From Thermoanaerobaculaceae bacterium (GTDB lineage: Bacteria > Acidobacteriota > UBA4820), in the NCBI GenBank assembly GCA_012798145.1, contig JAAZNT010000101.1:1-8220 (forward strand): DNA of 8,220 bases, written 5' to 3'. The first letter of the stretch is position 1; each line of letters starts with the position of its first letter. The notes under the pieces are model-generated. The model did not search any database and had not been told where the DNA came from. It saw only the letters and a list, made by a program, of their open reading frames with translations. Positions 1-6,211 of this stretch are shown here, in pieces. The position numbers were made by a program, and so were the translations under genes.

Positions 1-259
1 CCGACAAATCTTCAAAAAGCCCGGAATCCCAGATTCTTTTAAATTCTCTTTTAACCGTTTCATCATCGTAAATCTGATTGGGACGCAAAGAAGTTAAAGC
101 CAAAAATGCTTCCTGCGTTATTCTGTCGGCACCTTCAAGAGTGATTTTTGCTATTTTCTTTTCTTCAGCGCCCGTCGCAAATGCAAGAGCAAGAACAATT
201 ACAACCAACAAAAACTTAACAAAATAGGTTTTAAAATCTAAAACAAGTTTTTGTCTCAT
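1..259 (-). CDS. bamA: BamA/Omp85-family outer membrane assembly protein, N-terminal fragment (runs off left edge)
   Basis: Only the first 86 codons are in the window; no stop is reached. The protein begins with a basic, then strongly hydrophobic stretch (about residues 10-30, with LLVVIVLALAFATGA), which looks like a Sec signal peptide cleaved near residue 30. It is followed directly by a POTRA-like segment (about 35 onward) with KITLEGADRIT, then a RPNQIYDDETVKREFKRIW stretch and GLFEDLS. That pattern (I-x-EG-x-x-R-I, then an RPGD-type turn, then W-D-x-G-x-F-x-D) is typical of the first POTRA repeat of BamA-type proteins, which fold and insert beta-barrel proteins into the outer membrane. 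The ATG at 259 is preceded by GGAAAG and no better start is seen. The TamA or another Omp85 member cannot be excluded, because the other POTRA repeats and the barrel are outside the window. The gene is divergent from hypF. Confidence 0.72.
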   Translation of the reverse strand, partial: MRQKLVLDFKTYFVKFLLVVIVLALAFATGAEEKKIAKITLEGADRITQEAFLALTSLRPNQIYDDETVKREFKRIWDSGLFEDLS

Positions 260-270
260 CTTCTCTTTCC

Positions 271-290
271 AATTCCCAACTTCGGGAATT
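271..290 (-). promoter_or_regulatory. Perfect hairpin in the predicted bamA 5' leader
   Basis: AATTCCC (271-277) and GGGAATT (284-290) are exact inverted repeats around a 6-nt loop. In the minus-strand transcript the 7-bp stem would end 11 nt before the bamA ATG, just upstream of its ribosome binding site. No T-run follows it, so it is not an intrinsic terminator. It could be an mRNA structure affecting translation or stability, or a DNA operator. The structure is seen; the role is inference. Confidence 0.4.
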
Positions 291-301
291 TCAAAGTAAG
301 A

Positions 302-310
302 AGTATAACA
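302..310 (-). promoter_or_regulatory. Extended -10 promoter element for bamA
   Basis: On the minus strand this reads TGTTATACT, a TG-n-TATAAT-type extended -10 with one mismatch. The expected -35 position (about 325-330, ATGAAA) is poor, which is common for extended -10 promoters. It would start transcription near 295, giving a leader of about 36 nt that contains the 271-290 hairpin. Confidence 0.45.
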
Positions 311-339
311 TTATTTATATTTTTTTTCATCTTTGAAGA

Positions 340-350
340 TTCTGTCAGAA
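340..350. promoter_or_regulatory. Palindrome between divergent promoters, possible operator
   Basis: TTCTGTCAGAA is a perfect 5-bp inverted repeat around a central T. It sits between the bamA-side and hypF-side promoter elements. A regulator binding site is possible, but a single short palindrome in AT-rich DNA is weak evidence. Confidence 0.2.
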
Positions 351-403
351 ATAAACCATTTTTTATGGAACTTTAAGTAAAACAAGGAGTTAAAAAGAAT
401 TTT

Positions 404-432
404 TTGGAAACTTTGTTGTTAACAAGTATAAT
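404..432 (+). promoter_or_regulatory. Sigma-70-type promoter of the hypFCDE operon
   Basis: TTGGAA at 404-409 and a consensus TATAAT at 427-432 are separated by exactly 17 bp. This is the best promoter match in the window and lies 25 bp before the hypF ATG. Predicted initiation near 439-440 gives a leader of only about 17 nt. The spacer contains the palindrome TTGTTAACAA (416-425), so a repressor could occlude the site. No sigma-54 type GG/GC element was seen. Confidence 0.65.
416..425. promoter_or_regulatory. Palindrome TTGTTAACAA within the hypF promoter spacer
   Basis: This is a perfect 10-bp palindrome wholly between the -35 and -10 hexamers of the hypF promoter. The position is that of a classical operator. 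The match could be chance in AT-rich DNA; no second copy was seen near the hypA promoter. Confidence 0.3.
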
Positions 433-456
433 AAAACATTTGATATAAGGCTTTTG

Positions 457-2766
457 ATGAAGAATAATATTGTAAGGTCAAGAATAATCTGCGAGGGACA
501 AGTTCAAGGCGTCGGCTTTCGTCCTACGGTCTTCAAGCTCGCAAGCAACCTTGGACTTGTTGGTTTTATTAGGAATTCTCCTTTGGGTGTTTTAATAGAA
601 GTAGAAGGTACCAAAGAGAAAATCGCAAAGTTCATTTCATCTCTTCCAAAATCTCTTCCACCTACAGCAAAAATCACATCTCTCAAAGAAAAGAAAATCA
701 AAATAAAGGGAGAAAAACATTTTTTTATACTTGAATCCGAAGAAGGCAGAAGAACAAAAGCCCTTTCTTCACCCGATACCAAAATTTGCGAAGAATGCAT
801 TAGGGAAATGAGAGATGAGAGAAACAGAAGACACAACTATTTTTTCACTAACTGCACAAACTGTGGACCACGATTCACAATTATTGACTCTTTTCCCTAC
901 GATAGGAAAAGAACCTCTATGGCTTGTTTCAAAATGTGCAAAGAGTGTGAAAAGGAATATAAAGATCCAATTGACAGAAGGTTTCACGCAGAGGCAACCT
1001 GTTGCAAACAATGCGGTCCCCAAATCTTTCTTCTTGATAAAAAAGGAACTGTCATTAAATCCAACGAAGAGACAATTAAAGAAGCAAAAAAACATCTATC
1101 AAAAGGGAAAATTATTGCAATCAAAGGAATTGGCGGCTTCCAACTTGCTGTTGACGCCGAAAATGATGGAGCAATAAAAAAAATAAGAAAGCGAAAAAAA
1201 AGGGGGACTAAACCTTTCGCTGTAATGGTAAAAGATATTGAAACAGCAAAAATGTGGGCTTTTTTGAAAAAAACGGATATAAGTTTGTTAAATTCCCCAC
1301 AGAGCCCCATAATCCTTGCCCCAAGAAAAAAGAAGATGTCGGATGAGATAGCTCCGAAGCTAAATGATGTGGGGATATTTATCCCTACGACACCTCTTCA
1401 TATTGAGCTTTTTAGAAACGCCCCATATATGTCTCTTATTATGACTTCGGGAAATTTGAGCGACGAACCAATCGCAATATCCAACAGAGAAGCAGTTTCA
1501 AGACTTAGCACAATAGCTGATTATTTCCTTGTCCACAACAGAGACATCTTAAGAAGAATTGACGATTCTGTTTTCCGAAATGATTTCGAAAAACCATTCG
1601 TAATAAGGCGTTCAAGGGGTTATGTTCCGGAAGCGATAAAAATTGGATGGCGTTCCCCCAAGTGCATTCTTGGAACAGGCGCTTTTCTTCAAAACAGTTG
1701 TTGCGTTCTTAAAGATGATGAGGCTTTCTTCACTCCTCACATAGGAGACCTTGACACTGCAAAGGCAAGGGAGTTTTTTGAAGAATATATCAATTCCTTT
1801 AAACAGTTCCTTGATGTAGATTTTGAGTGCGTTTCTGTTGACCTCCACAAAGACTATCATTCAACGCTGTTTGGAAAAGATTTGGCAAAGAAAAAAAGAA
1901 TTAAATTGATTGAGATTCAACACCATCTTGCCCATCTCTCTTCAGTTCTTGAGGAAAATGGATCTTTTCCAAAGAAAGAGGGAGAAATCGCATTCGGAAT
2001 AATACTTGACGGAACAGGAATGGGAAGCGACGGCAGCGCTTGGGGAGGGGAATTTTTTTCGCTTTCTTCCGATTTAACCTTCAAAAGGGTTTCTCATTTG
2101 AAAAATTTTCCCCTGATTGGAAACGAGAAAGCAGTCAAAGAACCTTTAAGAGTCGCTGTTGCTCTTTTAAAAATGGAAAATGGGGAAGATCTGTTACACT
2201 ATTTCTTCAAAAAAAAGAGCGCTTTAAAATTTTTTGAAAATATTTCAGAAACAACAAATTGGGGAAAATCTTCTGGGGCAGGAAGGCTTTTTGAAGCAGC
2301 CGGGGCGCTTTCAGGGCTTGCCATAGAGAACAGGTACGAAGGAGAAGCGGCAATGCTCTTTGAATCTCTTGCCTCAGAATATAAAGGGAAATGCGATGTT
2401 TGGAAAGATGTCTGTTTAGAAAACGACAATCTTTTCCCCACCTCAAAATTCTTTCTCTCCTTTGCCCAAAGGTTAATAGTTTCAAAAGACAAAGCAAAAA
2501 CAGCGATGGAATTTCACAAAAATTTTGTTCGCTTATGCTGCGAAATTGCTTCAAAAGTTTTCGTTAGGAAATCAATAGTGGGTCTTTCAGGCGGCTGTTT
2601 TAATAATAGAATTTTGAGAAGAGAGTTTAAAAGCAGGCTTGAAAAGATCGGCTTTCATCCCCTTTTGAATTATAATGTTCCTTCTGGGGACGGAGGAATC
2701 TCCTTTGGGCAAGTCGTTCTTGCCTCGAGAAGCCTTCTTCTCCAAAAAGAAATTAAGGAGTTGTAA
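457..2766 (+). CDS. hypF: Carbamoyltransferase HypF, hydrogenase maturation
   Basis: HypF uses carbamoyl phosphate and ATP to carbamoylate the C-terminal cysteine of HypE, the first step towards the cyanide ligands of the [NiFe] site; it is cytoplasmic. All family domains are present in order in 769 residues, the usual length. The acylphosphatase domain (about 7-95) has VQGVGFRP at 16-23 with Arg22 and Asn40 as expected catalytic residues. Paired zinc fingers span 111-186 (CEEC, CTNC, CKEC, CKQC). A YrdC-like domain follows (KGIGGFQLAVDA, KPFAVMVKD, SGNLSDEPIA). The C-terminal Kae1-like domain has the metal-binding HHLAH at 489-493, then LDGTGMGSDG, and GLSGGCFNN near 709-717 with SGDGGISFGQ beyond. 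ATG 457 is chosen over an in-frame TTG at 454 because AAGG at 447-450 is better spaced from it. First gene of hypFCDE; hypC follows after 1 nt. Confidence 0.97.
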   Translation: MKNNIVRSRIICEGQVQGVGFRPTVFKLASNLGLVGFIRNSPLGVLIEVEGTKEKIAKFISSLPKSLPPTAKITSLKEKKIKIKGEKHFFILESEEGRRTKALSSPDTKICEECIREMRDERNRRHNYFFTNCTNCGPRFTIIDSFPYDRKRTSMACFKMCKECEKEYKDPIDRRFHAEATCCKQCGPQIFLLDKKGTVIKSNEETIKEAKKHLSKGKIIAIKGIGGFQLAVDAENDGAIKKIRKRKKRGTKPFAVMVKDIETAKMWAFLKKTDISLLNSPQSPIILAPRKKKMSDEIAPKLNDVGIFIPTTPLHIELFRNAPYMSLIMTSGNLSDEPIAISNREAVSRLSTIADYFLVHNRDILRRIDDSVFRNDFEKPFVIRRSRGYVPEAIKIGWRSPKCILGTGAFLQNSCCVLKDDEAFFTPHIGDLDTAKAREFFEEYINSFKQFLDVDFECVSVDLHKDYHSTLFGKDLAKKKRIKLIEIQHHLAHLSSVLEENGSFPKKEGEIAFGIILDGTGMGSDGSAWGGEFFSLSSDLTFKRVSHLKNFPLIGNEKAVKEPLRVAVALLKMENGEDLLHYFFKKKSALKFFENISETTNWGKSSGAGRLFEAAGALSGLAIENRYEGEAAMLFESLASEYKGKCDVWKDVCLENDNLFPTSKFFLSFAQRLIVSKDKAKTAMEFHKNFVRLCCEIASKVFVRKSIVGLSGGCFNNRILRREFKSRLEKIGFHPLLNYNVPSGDGGISFGQVVLASRSLLLQKEIKEL

Positions 2767-2767
2767 G

Positions 2768-3004
2768 ATGTGTCTCGCTGTTCCAATGAAACTTGTAAGG
2801 TCAGAGAAAAGCATAGGTGTTGTGGAGTTGTCTGGAATCGAAAGAGAAGTAAGTTTAGATCTTGTTCCGGAAGCAAAAATCGGAGATTATCTTTTGATTC
2901 ACGCCGGATTTGCTATATCTATTATTGATGAAAAGGAAGCGAAAGAGACAATTGAAACAATAAGGGAGTATCTCTCCTACGGAGAGGAAAATGGGGTTTC
3001 TTGA
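2768..3004 (+). CDS. hypC: Hydrogenase maturation chaperone HypC
   Basis: This 78-residue protein belongs to the HypC/HypG/HupF family of small chaperones. With HypD they carry the Fe(CN)2CO group and deliver it to the hydrogenase large-subunit precursor. It starts with MCLAVPMK, the family signature; Cys2, exposed after removal of the initiator Met, is the essential residue. The later GDYLLIHAGFAI segment (39-50, with His45) is the other conserved family block. Length is typical (70-90 residues). The ATG is preceded by a near-perfect AAGGAG (2755-2760) 7 nt upstream, inside the end of hypF. Its last codons overlap the start of hypD by 14 nt, indicating translational coupling. Identity is secure; which hydrogenase it serves cannot be told from the window. 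Confidence 0.96.
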   Translation: MCLAVPMKLVRSEKSIGVVELSGIEREVSLDLVPEAKIGDYLLIHAGFAISIIDEKEAKETIETIREYLSYGEENGVS

Positions 3005-4085
3005 CTCCCTTGATGATCCGACTGCCTCAAAAAATGTAATCAAAGAGATAGTGCGCCTGTCTTCAAAACTAAATAAGCCTTTCAAGATAATGGAAGTTTG
3101 CGGCACACACACCCAAACGATAAGCAGATACGGGCTGAGGAAACTTCTTCCACAAAATATTGTCTTAATCTCCGGTCCCGGATGCCCCGTTTGCGTAACT
3201 GCCTCTTCATACATTGAAAAGGCGATCGCATTAGCAAGAAAAAATTATCATATCACCACATTTGGAGATCTAATGAAGGTTCCTTCCGGAACTAAAAGTC
3301 TTGAAAAAGAAAAAGCGGAAGGCGCCCAAATAGATGTTGTCTATTCGCCACTTGATGCTCTTAAAATAGCAAAATCAAGTAAAAGTCAAATAATTTTTTT
3401 GGCAGTGGGGTTTGAAACGACAATACCTGCCGTCTGCGCAACAATTCAAAAGGCAAATGAGGAAAACATTGAAAATTTCAAGATTTTGTCCGCTCACAAA
3501 ATTATTCCTCCCCCTTTGAGAATTCTCGCTTCTGACCCAGAATTGCAAATTGACGGCTTTATCTGTCCCGGACATGTCTCTGTAATAATTGGCTCAAAAG
3601 TTTACAACTTTCTTCCCAGCGAATTTCAAAAAGGTTGCGTGGTATCGGGCTTTACAGCATTGGATATTCTAACATCAATAAAAATTCTTTTAGAGCAAAA
3701 AGTAAATGGCAAATTGGGAAATATAAACAACTATAAAAGAGTGGTAAAAGAAAATGGAAATCCATTTGCCTTGGAACTTATAGAAAAATTTTTTGAAAAG
3801 GAAGATGCCGTATGGAGAGGATTTGGGGTCATCCCAAAATCGGGTCTAAAACTAAAAAAAGAATGGGAAAAGTTTGACGGAGGCTTAATTGATGTTAATT
3901 ATGATGAGCCGGAAGATTTTAAAGGGTGCAGATGCGGAGATGTTTTAAAGGGAATAATTCCCCCAAAAGATTGTCCTTTGATGGGCAAAATATGCACTCC
4001 TTCAAACCCTGTTGGTGCTTGTATGGTGTCAAGCGAAGGAAGTTGCGCCGCTTATTTTAAATATGAAAGGAACTCTGATGTCTAA
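2991..4085 (+). CDS. hypD: Fe-S protein HypD, hydrogenase Fe(CN)2CO cofactor assembly
   Basis: HypD, a [4Fe-4S] protein, partners HypC and receives cyanide from HypE to build the iron centre of [NiFe]-hydrogenase. The 364-residue length is standard. Diagnostic motifs are EVCGTHTQ with Cys37 near the N-terminus and GPGCPVC at 62-68 (Cys65 and Cys68), both part of the conserved active region. The cysteine-rich C-terminus has GCRCGD (Cys313, Cys315), DCPL (Cys328), KIC (Cys335), Cys344 and Cys352; family knowledge places the cluster ligands here. The middle has HKIIPPP and the GFICPGHVSVIIG stretch, also conserved. The ATG at 2991 lies within the end of hypC and is preceded by GGAGAGG. Its own end overlaps hypE by 8 nt. 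All expected cysteines are present, so the gene looks functional. Confidence 0.97.
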   Translation: MGFLDSLDDPTASKNVIKEIVRLSSKLNKPFKIMEVCGTHTQTISRYGLRKLLPQNIVLISGPGCPVCVTASSYIEKAIALARKNYHITTFGDLMKVPSGTKSLEKEKAEGAQIDVVYSPLDALKIAKSSKSQIIFLAVGFETTIPAVCATIQKANEENIENFKILSAHKIIPPPLRILASDPELQIDGFICPGHVSVIIGSKVYNFLPSEFQKGCVVSGFTALDILTSIKILLEQKVNGKLGNINNYKRVVKENGNPFALELIEKFFEKEDAVWRGFGVIPKSGLKLKKEWEKFDGGLIDVNYDEPEDFKGCRCGDVLKGIIPPKDCPLMGKICTPSNPVGACMVSSEGSCAAYFKYERNSDV

Positions 4086-5088
4086 AATCATTCTTGCACA
4101 CGGCGAAGGAGGCAAGCTTACAAGGGAATTCATTGAAGAAATTATTTTTCCTCTCTTTCGAAATGAACCGCTTAAAACCCTTACAGATTCTGCTGTTTTG
4201 GGAAAAATAAAGGATGGAAAAATAGCTTTTACCACAGATGCTTATCTTGTTTCACCGATTTTTTTTGAGGGAGGAGATATTGGCTCTCTGTCAATTTCAG
4301 GCACCATAAACGACCTTTGTATGTGTGGGGCGTCTCCTTTGGCAATTTCTTTCGCTTTGATCGTCGAGGAAGGTTTTGAAATTGAAAACCTCAAGAAAAT
4401 TTTAAAAAGCGCTGCAGTAACCGCAAAAAAAGCCGGCGCAATAATCGCAACCGGAGACACAAAAGTTCTTCCAAAAGGAAAAGGAGATGGCGTTTTTATT
4501 GCAACATCGGGAGTGGGTGTAATAACAAAAGGCAGAAATATTTCTGATGACTTCATTGAGGAGGGAGACAAAATCATAGTTTCCGGCGACATAGGAAGAC
4601 ATGGAGCAACAATTGCCGCATTCAGACACAATCTGAAAGGAAAAAAATTGTCATCAGACTGCGCTCCTCTAAACGCAATTGTTGACGCTCTTTTTGAAAG
4701 TGGGATAAAGCCAAAAGCGTTGCACGACCCGACAAGGGGAGGCGTTGCCACTTTGCTCAACGAAACAGCAAAAAGAACAAAACTTGGAATAGAAATTTAT
4801 GAAGAAAAAATTCCAATTTCTAAAGAAGTTTCCGCTGTTTGCGAAGTATTGGGGCTTGACCCTCTTTATCTTCCATGCGAAGGCAGATTCGTTGGTTTTT
4901 TCAAGCCAAAAGATGCTGAAAAAGCGATGTTGATATTAAAAAATTTCAAATCCTGCAAAAATTGCTCAATAATAGGACAAACAACAAAGATAAGAAACAA
5001 AATGTTTCCGGTTTTAATTAAAACAAAAATGGGTTCTGTCCGCCCTGTTGATGAATTAAGCGGAATTCAACTCCCGCGAATATGTTGA
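4078..5088 (+). CDS. hypE: Carbamoyl dehydratase HypE, hydrogenase maturation
   Basis: HypE is an AIRS/PurM-fold ATPase that dehydrates the thiocarboxamide made by HypF on its last cysteine to a thiocyanate, which is passed to HypC-HypD. The 336-residue protein starts at LAHGEGG and carries the conserved TTDA at 52-55, GGDIG at 65-69, GTINDLCMCGA and GDTKVLPKGKGDG segments of the nucleotide-binding domain. It ends exactly in PRIC, the hallmark C-terminus whose final Cys336 is the modified residue. Start ATG 4078 is chosen because an upstream in-frame extension lies wholly within hypD, whereas AAAGGA (4066-4071) is spaced 6 nt before this ATG. It overlaps hypD by 8 nt. Its TGA stop abuts the stop codon of the convergent hypB with no base between. 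Confidence 0.97.
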   Translation: MSKIILAHGEGGKLTREFIEEIIFPLFRNEPLKTLTDSAVLGKIKDGKIAFTTDAYLVSPIFFEGGDIGSLSISGTINDLCMCGASPLAISFALIVEEGFEIENLKKILKSAAVTAKKAGAIIATGDTKVLPKGKGDGVFIATSGVGVITKGRNISDDFIEEGDKIIVSGDIGRHGATIAAFRHNLKGKKLSSDCAPLNAIVDALFESGIKPKALHDPTRGGVATLLNETAKRTKLGIEIYEEKIPISKEVSAVCEVLGLDPLYLPCEGRFVGFFKPKDAEKAMLILKNFKSCKNCSIIGQTTKIRNKMFPVLIKTKMGSVRPVDELSGIQLPRIC

Positions 5089-5808
5089 TTACTCAAAAAC
5101 TTCCTTTCTTTTCTCAAGAAGATATTTTATAAACTCTTCAACCCCCTCTTCTGTTTTTGATGAAAGTTTAAAAAATTTGATGTCGCCCCTTAAGAGCTTT
5201 GCTTCTTTCTTTGGTTGTTCAATGTTAAAATCCACATAGGGAATTAGGTCTGTTTTTGATAAAGCAAGAAATTGAGATTTTCTAAAAATCAAGGGATATT
5301 TTGCAACCTTATCCGAACCTTCCGTTACCGATAAAACTACTCCGTTTATATGACAACCTATGTCGTAAAGTGCGGGACAGACAAGATTGCCTACATTTTC
5401 AACAAAGAGAAGCTCAATATTTTCCAAATCAAGTTTATGAAGCGCTTTATGGACGCTTTTTGCGTCAAGATGACAAGTTGAACCCGTCATTATTTGAACT
5501 GCCTCAACACCCACATTTTTCATTCTCTCTGCGTCCCTTTCGGTTGCAAGGTCTCCTTCAATAACCGCCATTTTCAAATTTCCTCCAATTTTTTTTGCGA
5601 TCGCTTCAAGGAGAGCAGTTTTACCCGCACCGGGAGACCCCATAAGATTCACCGCAAAAACATTATGCTCAAAAAAGTGTTCCCTGTTTTCATCCGCTTC
5701 TTTTTCATTTTCCTCAAGAAGGTTTCTGTAAAGCTGAACTTCTTCGCTTTTGTGTGTCGCTTCTTTTTTTGATTCTTCCGGAATTCCACATCCGCATTCT
5801 TCGCACAT
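5089..5808 (-). CDS. hypB: Nickel-binding GTPase HypB, hydrogenase nickel incorporation
   Basis: HypB is a SIMIBI-class GTPase that works with HypA to insert nickel into the hydrogenase large subunit. In 239 residues it shows MCEECGCG at the N-terminus (Cys2, Cys5, Cys7), matching the high-affinity nickel site CxxCGC. The P-loop GSPGAGKT is at 57-64, followed by EGDLATERDAERM. The metal site at the G domain is CH (Cys112-His113) with Cys144 in ENVGNLVCPA. The G4 motif reads SKTD (184-187) rather than the usual NKxD. There is no histidine-rich nickel-storage stretch. ATG 5808 is chosen over an in-frame TTG at 5829 because AAGGAG (5815-5820) is ideally placed for it and the nickel motif then follows Met1. 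hypA ends 10 nt upstream; the two are co-transcribed. Confidence 0.97.
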   Translation of the reverse strand: MCEECGCGIPEESKKEATHKSEEVQLYRNLLEENEKEADENREHFFEHNVFAVNLMGSPGAGKTALLEAIAKKIGGNLKMAVIEGDLATERDAERMKNVGVEAVQIMTGSTCHLDAKSVHKALHKLDLENIELLFVENVGNLVCPALYDIGCHINGVVLSVTEGSDKVAKYPLIFRKSQFLALSKTDLIPYVDFNIEQPKKEAKLLRGDIKFFKLSSKTEEGVEEFIKYLLEKRKEVFE

Positions 5809-5814
5809 TTTCTT

Positions 5815-5820
5815 CTCCTT
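5815..5820 (-). promoter_or_regulatory. Ribosome binding site that fixes the hypB start
   Basis: On the minus strand this is AAGGAG, 6 nt before the ATG at 5808. It overlaps the last codon and stop of hypA (stop 5819-5821), so translation of the pair is probably coupled. It lies downstream of the alternative TTG at 5829, arguing against that start. Confidence 0.75.
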
Positions 5821-6163
5821 AAAATTCAAGGGTCAATTTCTTCAAATGTAATTCCTCTCCCTTTTCTATTTTGACATCATTTCCCATACACAAAGGACAG
5901 AATATAAAAGGGGGCTCAATTTCACTTCTTTTATTACATTTGTTGCAAAAAGCAACAGCTTCAATTTCCTCGACATAAAGTTTGGCATCATCTAAGAGAG
6001 TACCTTTTTTGGCTATTTCAAATGCGTCAATCAACTGTTCAACAACTATGTTGTTCAAAGAGCCGATTTCAAGAAACACTTCTTCAACTTTTTTTGCATT
6101 TCTCTCCTTCAACTCTTTTTCTGCAATCTTTACAATTTCAATCGCAAGCGACCATTCGTGCAT
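5819..6163 (-). CDS. hypA: Nickel metallochaperone HypA, hydrogenase maturation
   Basis: HypA binds nickel and zinc and docks with HypB to load nickel into the hydrogenase large subunit. The 114-residue length is typical. It starts MHEWSLA, where His2 is the family nickel ligand. The zinc hairpin has the two pairs CNKC (73-76) and CPLC (89-92), and the end has the conserved GEELHLKKL pattern. The ATG at 6163 is preceded by GGAG (6169-6172) with 5 nt spacing. It is followed by hypB after a 10-nt gap. A TATAAT element lies just upstream, so hypAB probably has its own promoter, although read-through from the upstream methyltransferase gene (44 nt away) is possible. Intact. Confidence 0.96.
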   Translation of the reverse strand: MHEWSLAIEIVKIAEKELKERNAKKVEEVFLEIGSLNNIVVEQLIDAFEIAKKGTLLDDAKLYVEEIEAVAFCNKCNKRSEIEPPFIFCPLCMGNDVKIEKGEELHLKKLTLEF

Positions 6164-6180
6164 ATAAACTCCAACAAATT

Positions 6181-6211
6181 ATTATACCCTTTTTGTTCAT
6201 ATTTATTTCAA
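6181..6211 (-). promoter_or_regulatory. Probable promoter of hypAB
   Basis: On the minus strand there is TTGAAA (6206-6211) and a perfect TATAAT (6181-6186) with a 19-bp spacer, slightly longer than optimal. The -35 overlaps the last codon and stop of the upstream methyltransferase gene. Predicted initiation near 6174 would leave a leader of only about 11 nt before the hypA ATG. No hairpin followed by T-run exists between the methyltransferase stop (6208) and this site. Confidence 0.5.

Noticed and set aside
356..368. CCAT-TTTTT-ATGG inverted repeat as terminator or operator
   Set aside because: Only a 4-bp stem in AT-rich DNA, with no gene ending nearby on either strand.
454..456. TTG start for hypF
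   Set aside because: It lies only 3 nt from the AAGG, whereas ATG 457 immediately follows at a normal distance.
260..456. Small RNA or short peptide gene in the divergent intergenic region
   Set aside because: An AAGGAG at 384-389 is not followed by a plausible start and open frame, and no stable extended RNA fold or terminator is visible.
815..1177. 120-codon plus-strand frame inside hypF, and several minus-strand frames over the same gene
   Set aside because: They overlap the zinc-finger and YrdC parts of an intact HypF in other frames and have no family features.
1168..1206. Two A8 runs and a G5 run in hypF as possible frameshift sites
   Set aside because: The hypF frame continues unbroken through them into conserved YrdC-domain sequence.
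4242..4760. 172-codon open frame on the minus strand inside hypE
   Set aside because: It lies fully antisense to a well-conserved gene, shows no recognisable motif, and has no binding site or promoter; it is a by-product of hypE codon use.
5092..5140. Possible terminator after hypE
   Set aside because: No stem of useful length with a T-run; the pyrimidine-rich stretch is hypB coding sequence on the other strand.
5809..5829. Longer HypB starting at TTG 5829
   Set aside because: It would place seven residues before the nickel motif, overlap hypA, and ignore the well-spaced AAGGAG that serves ATG 5808.
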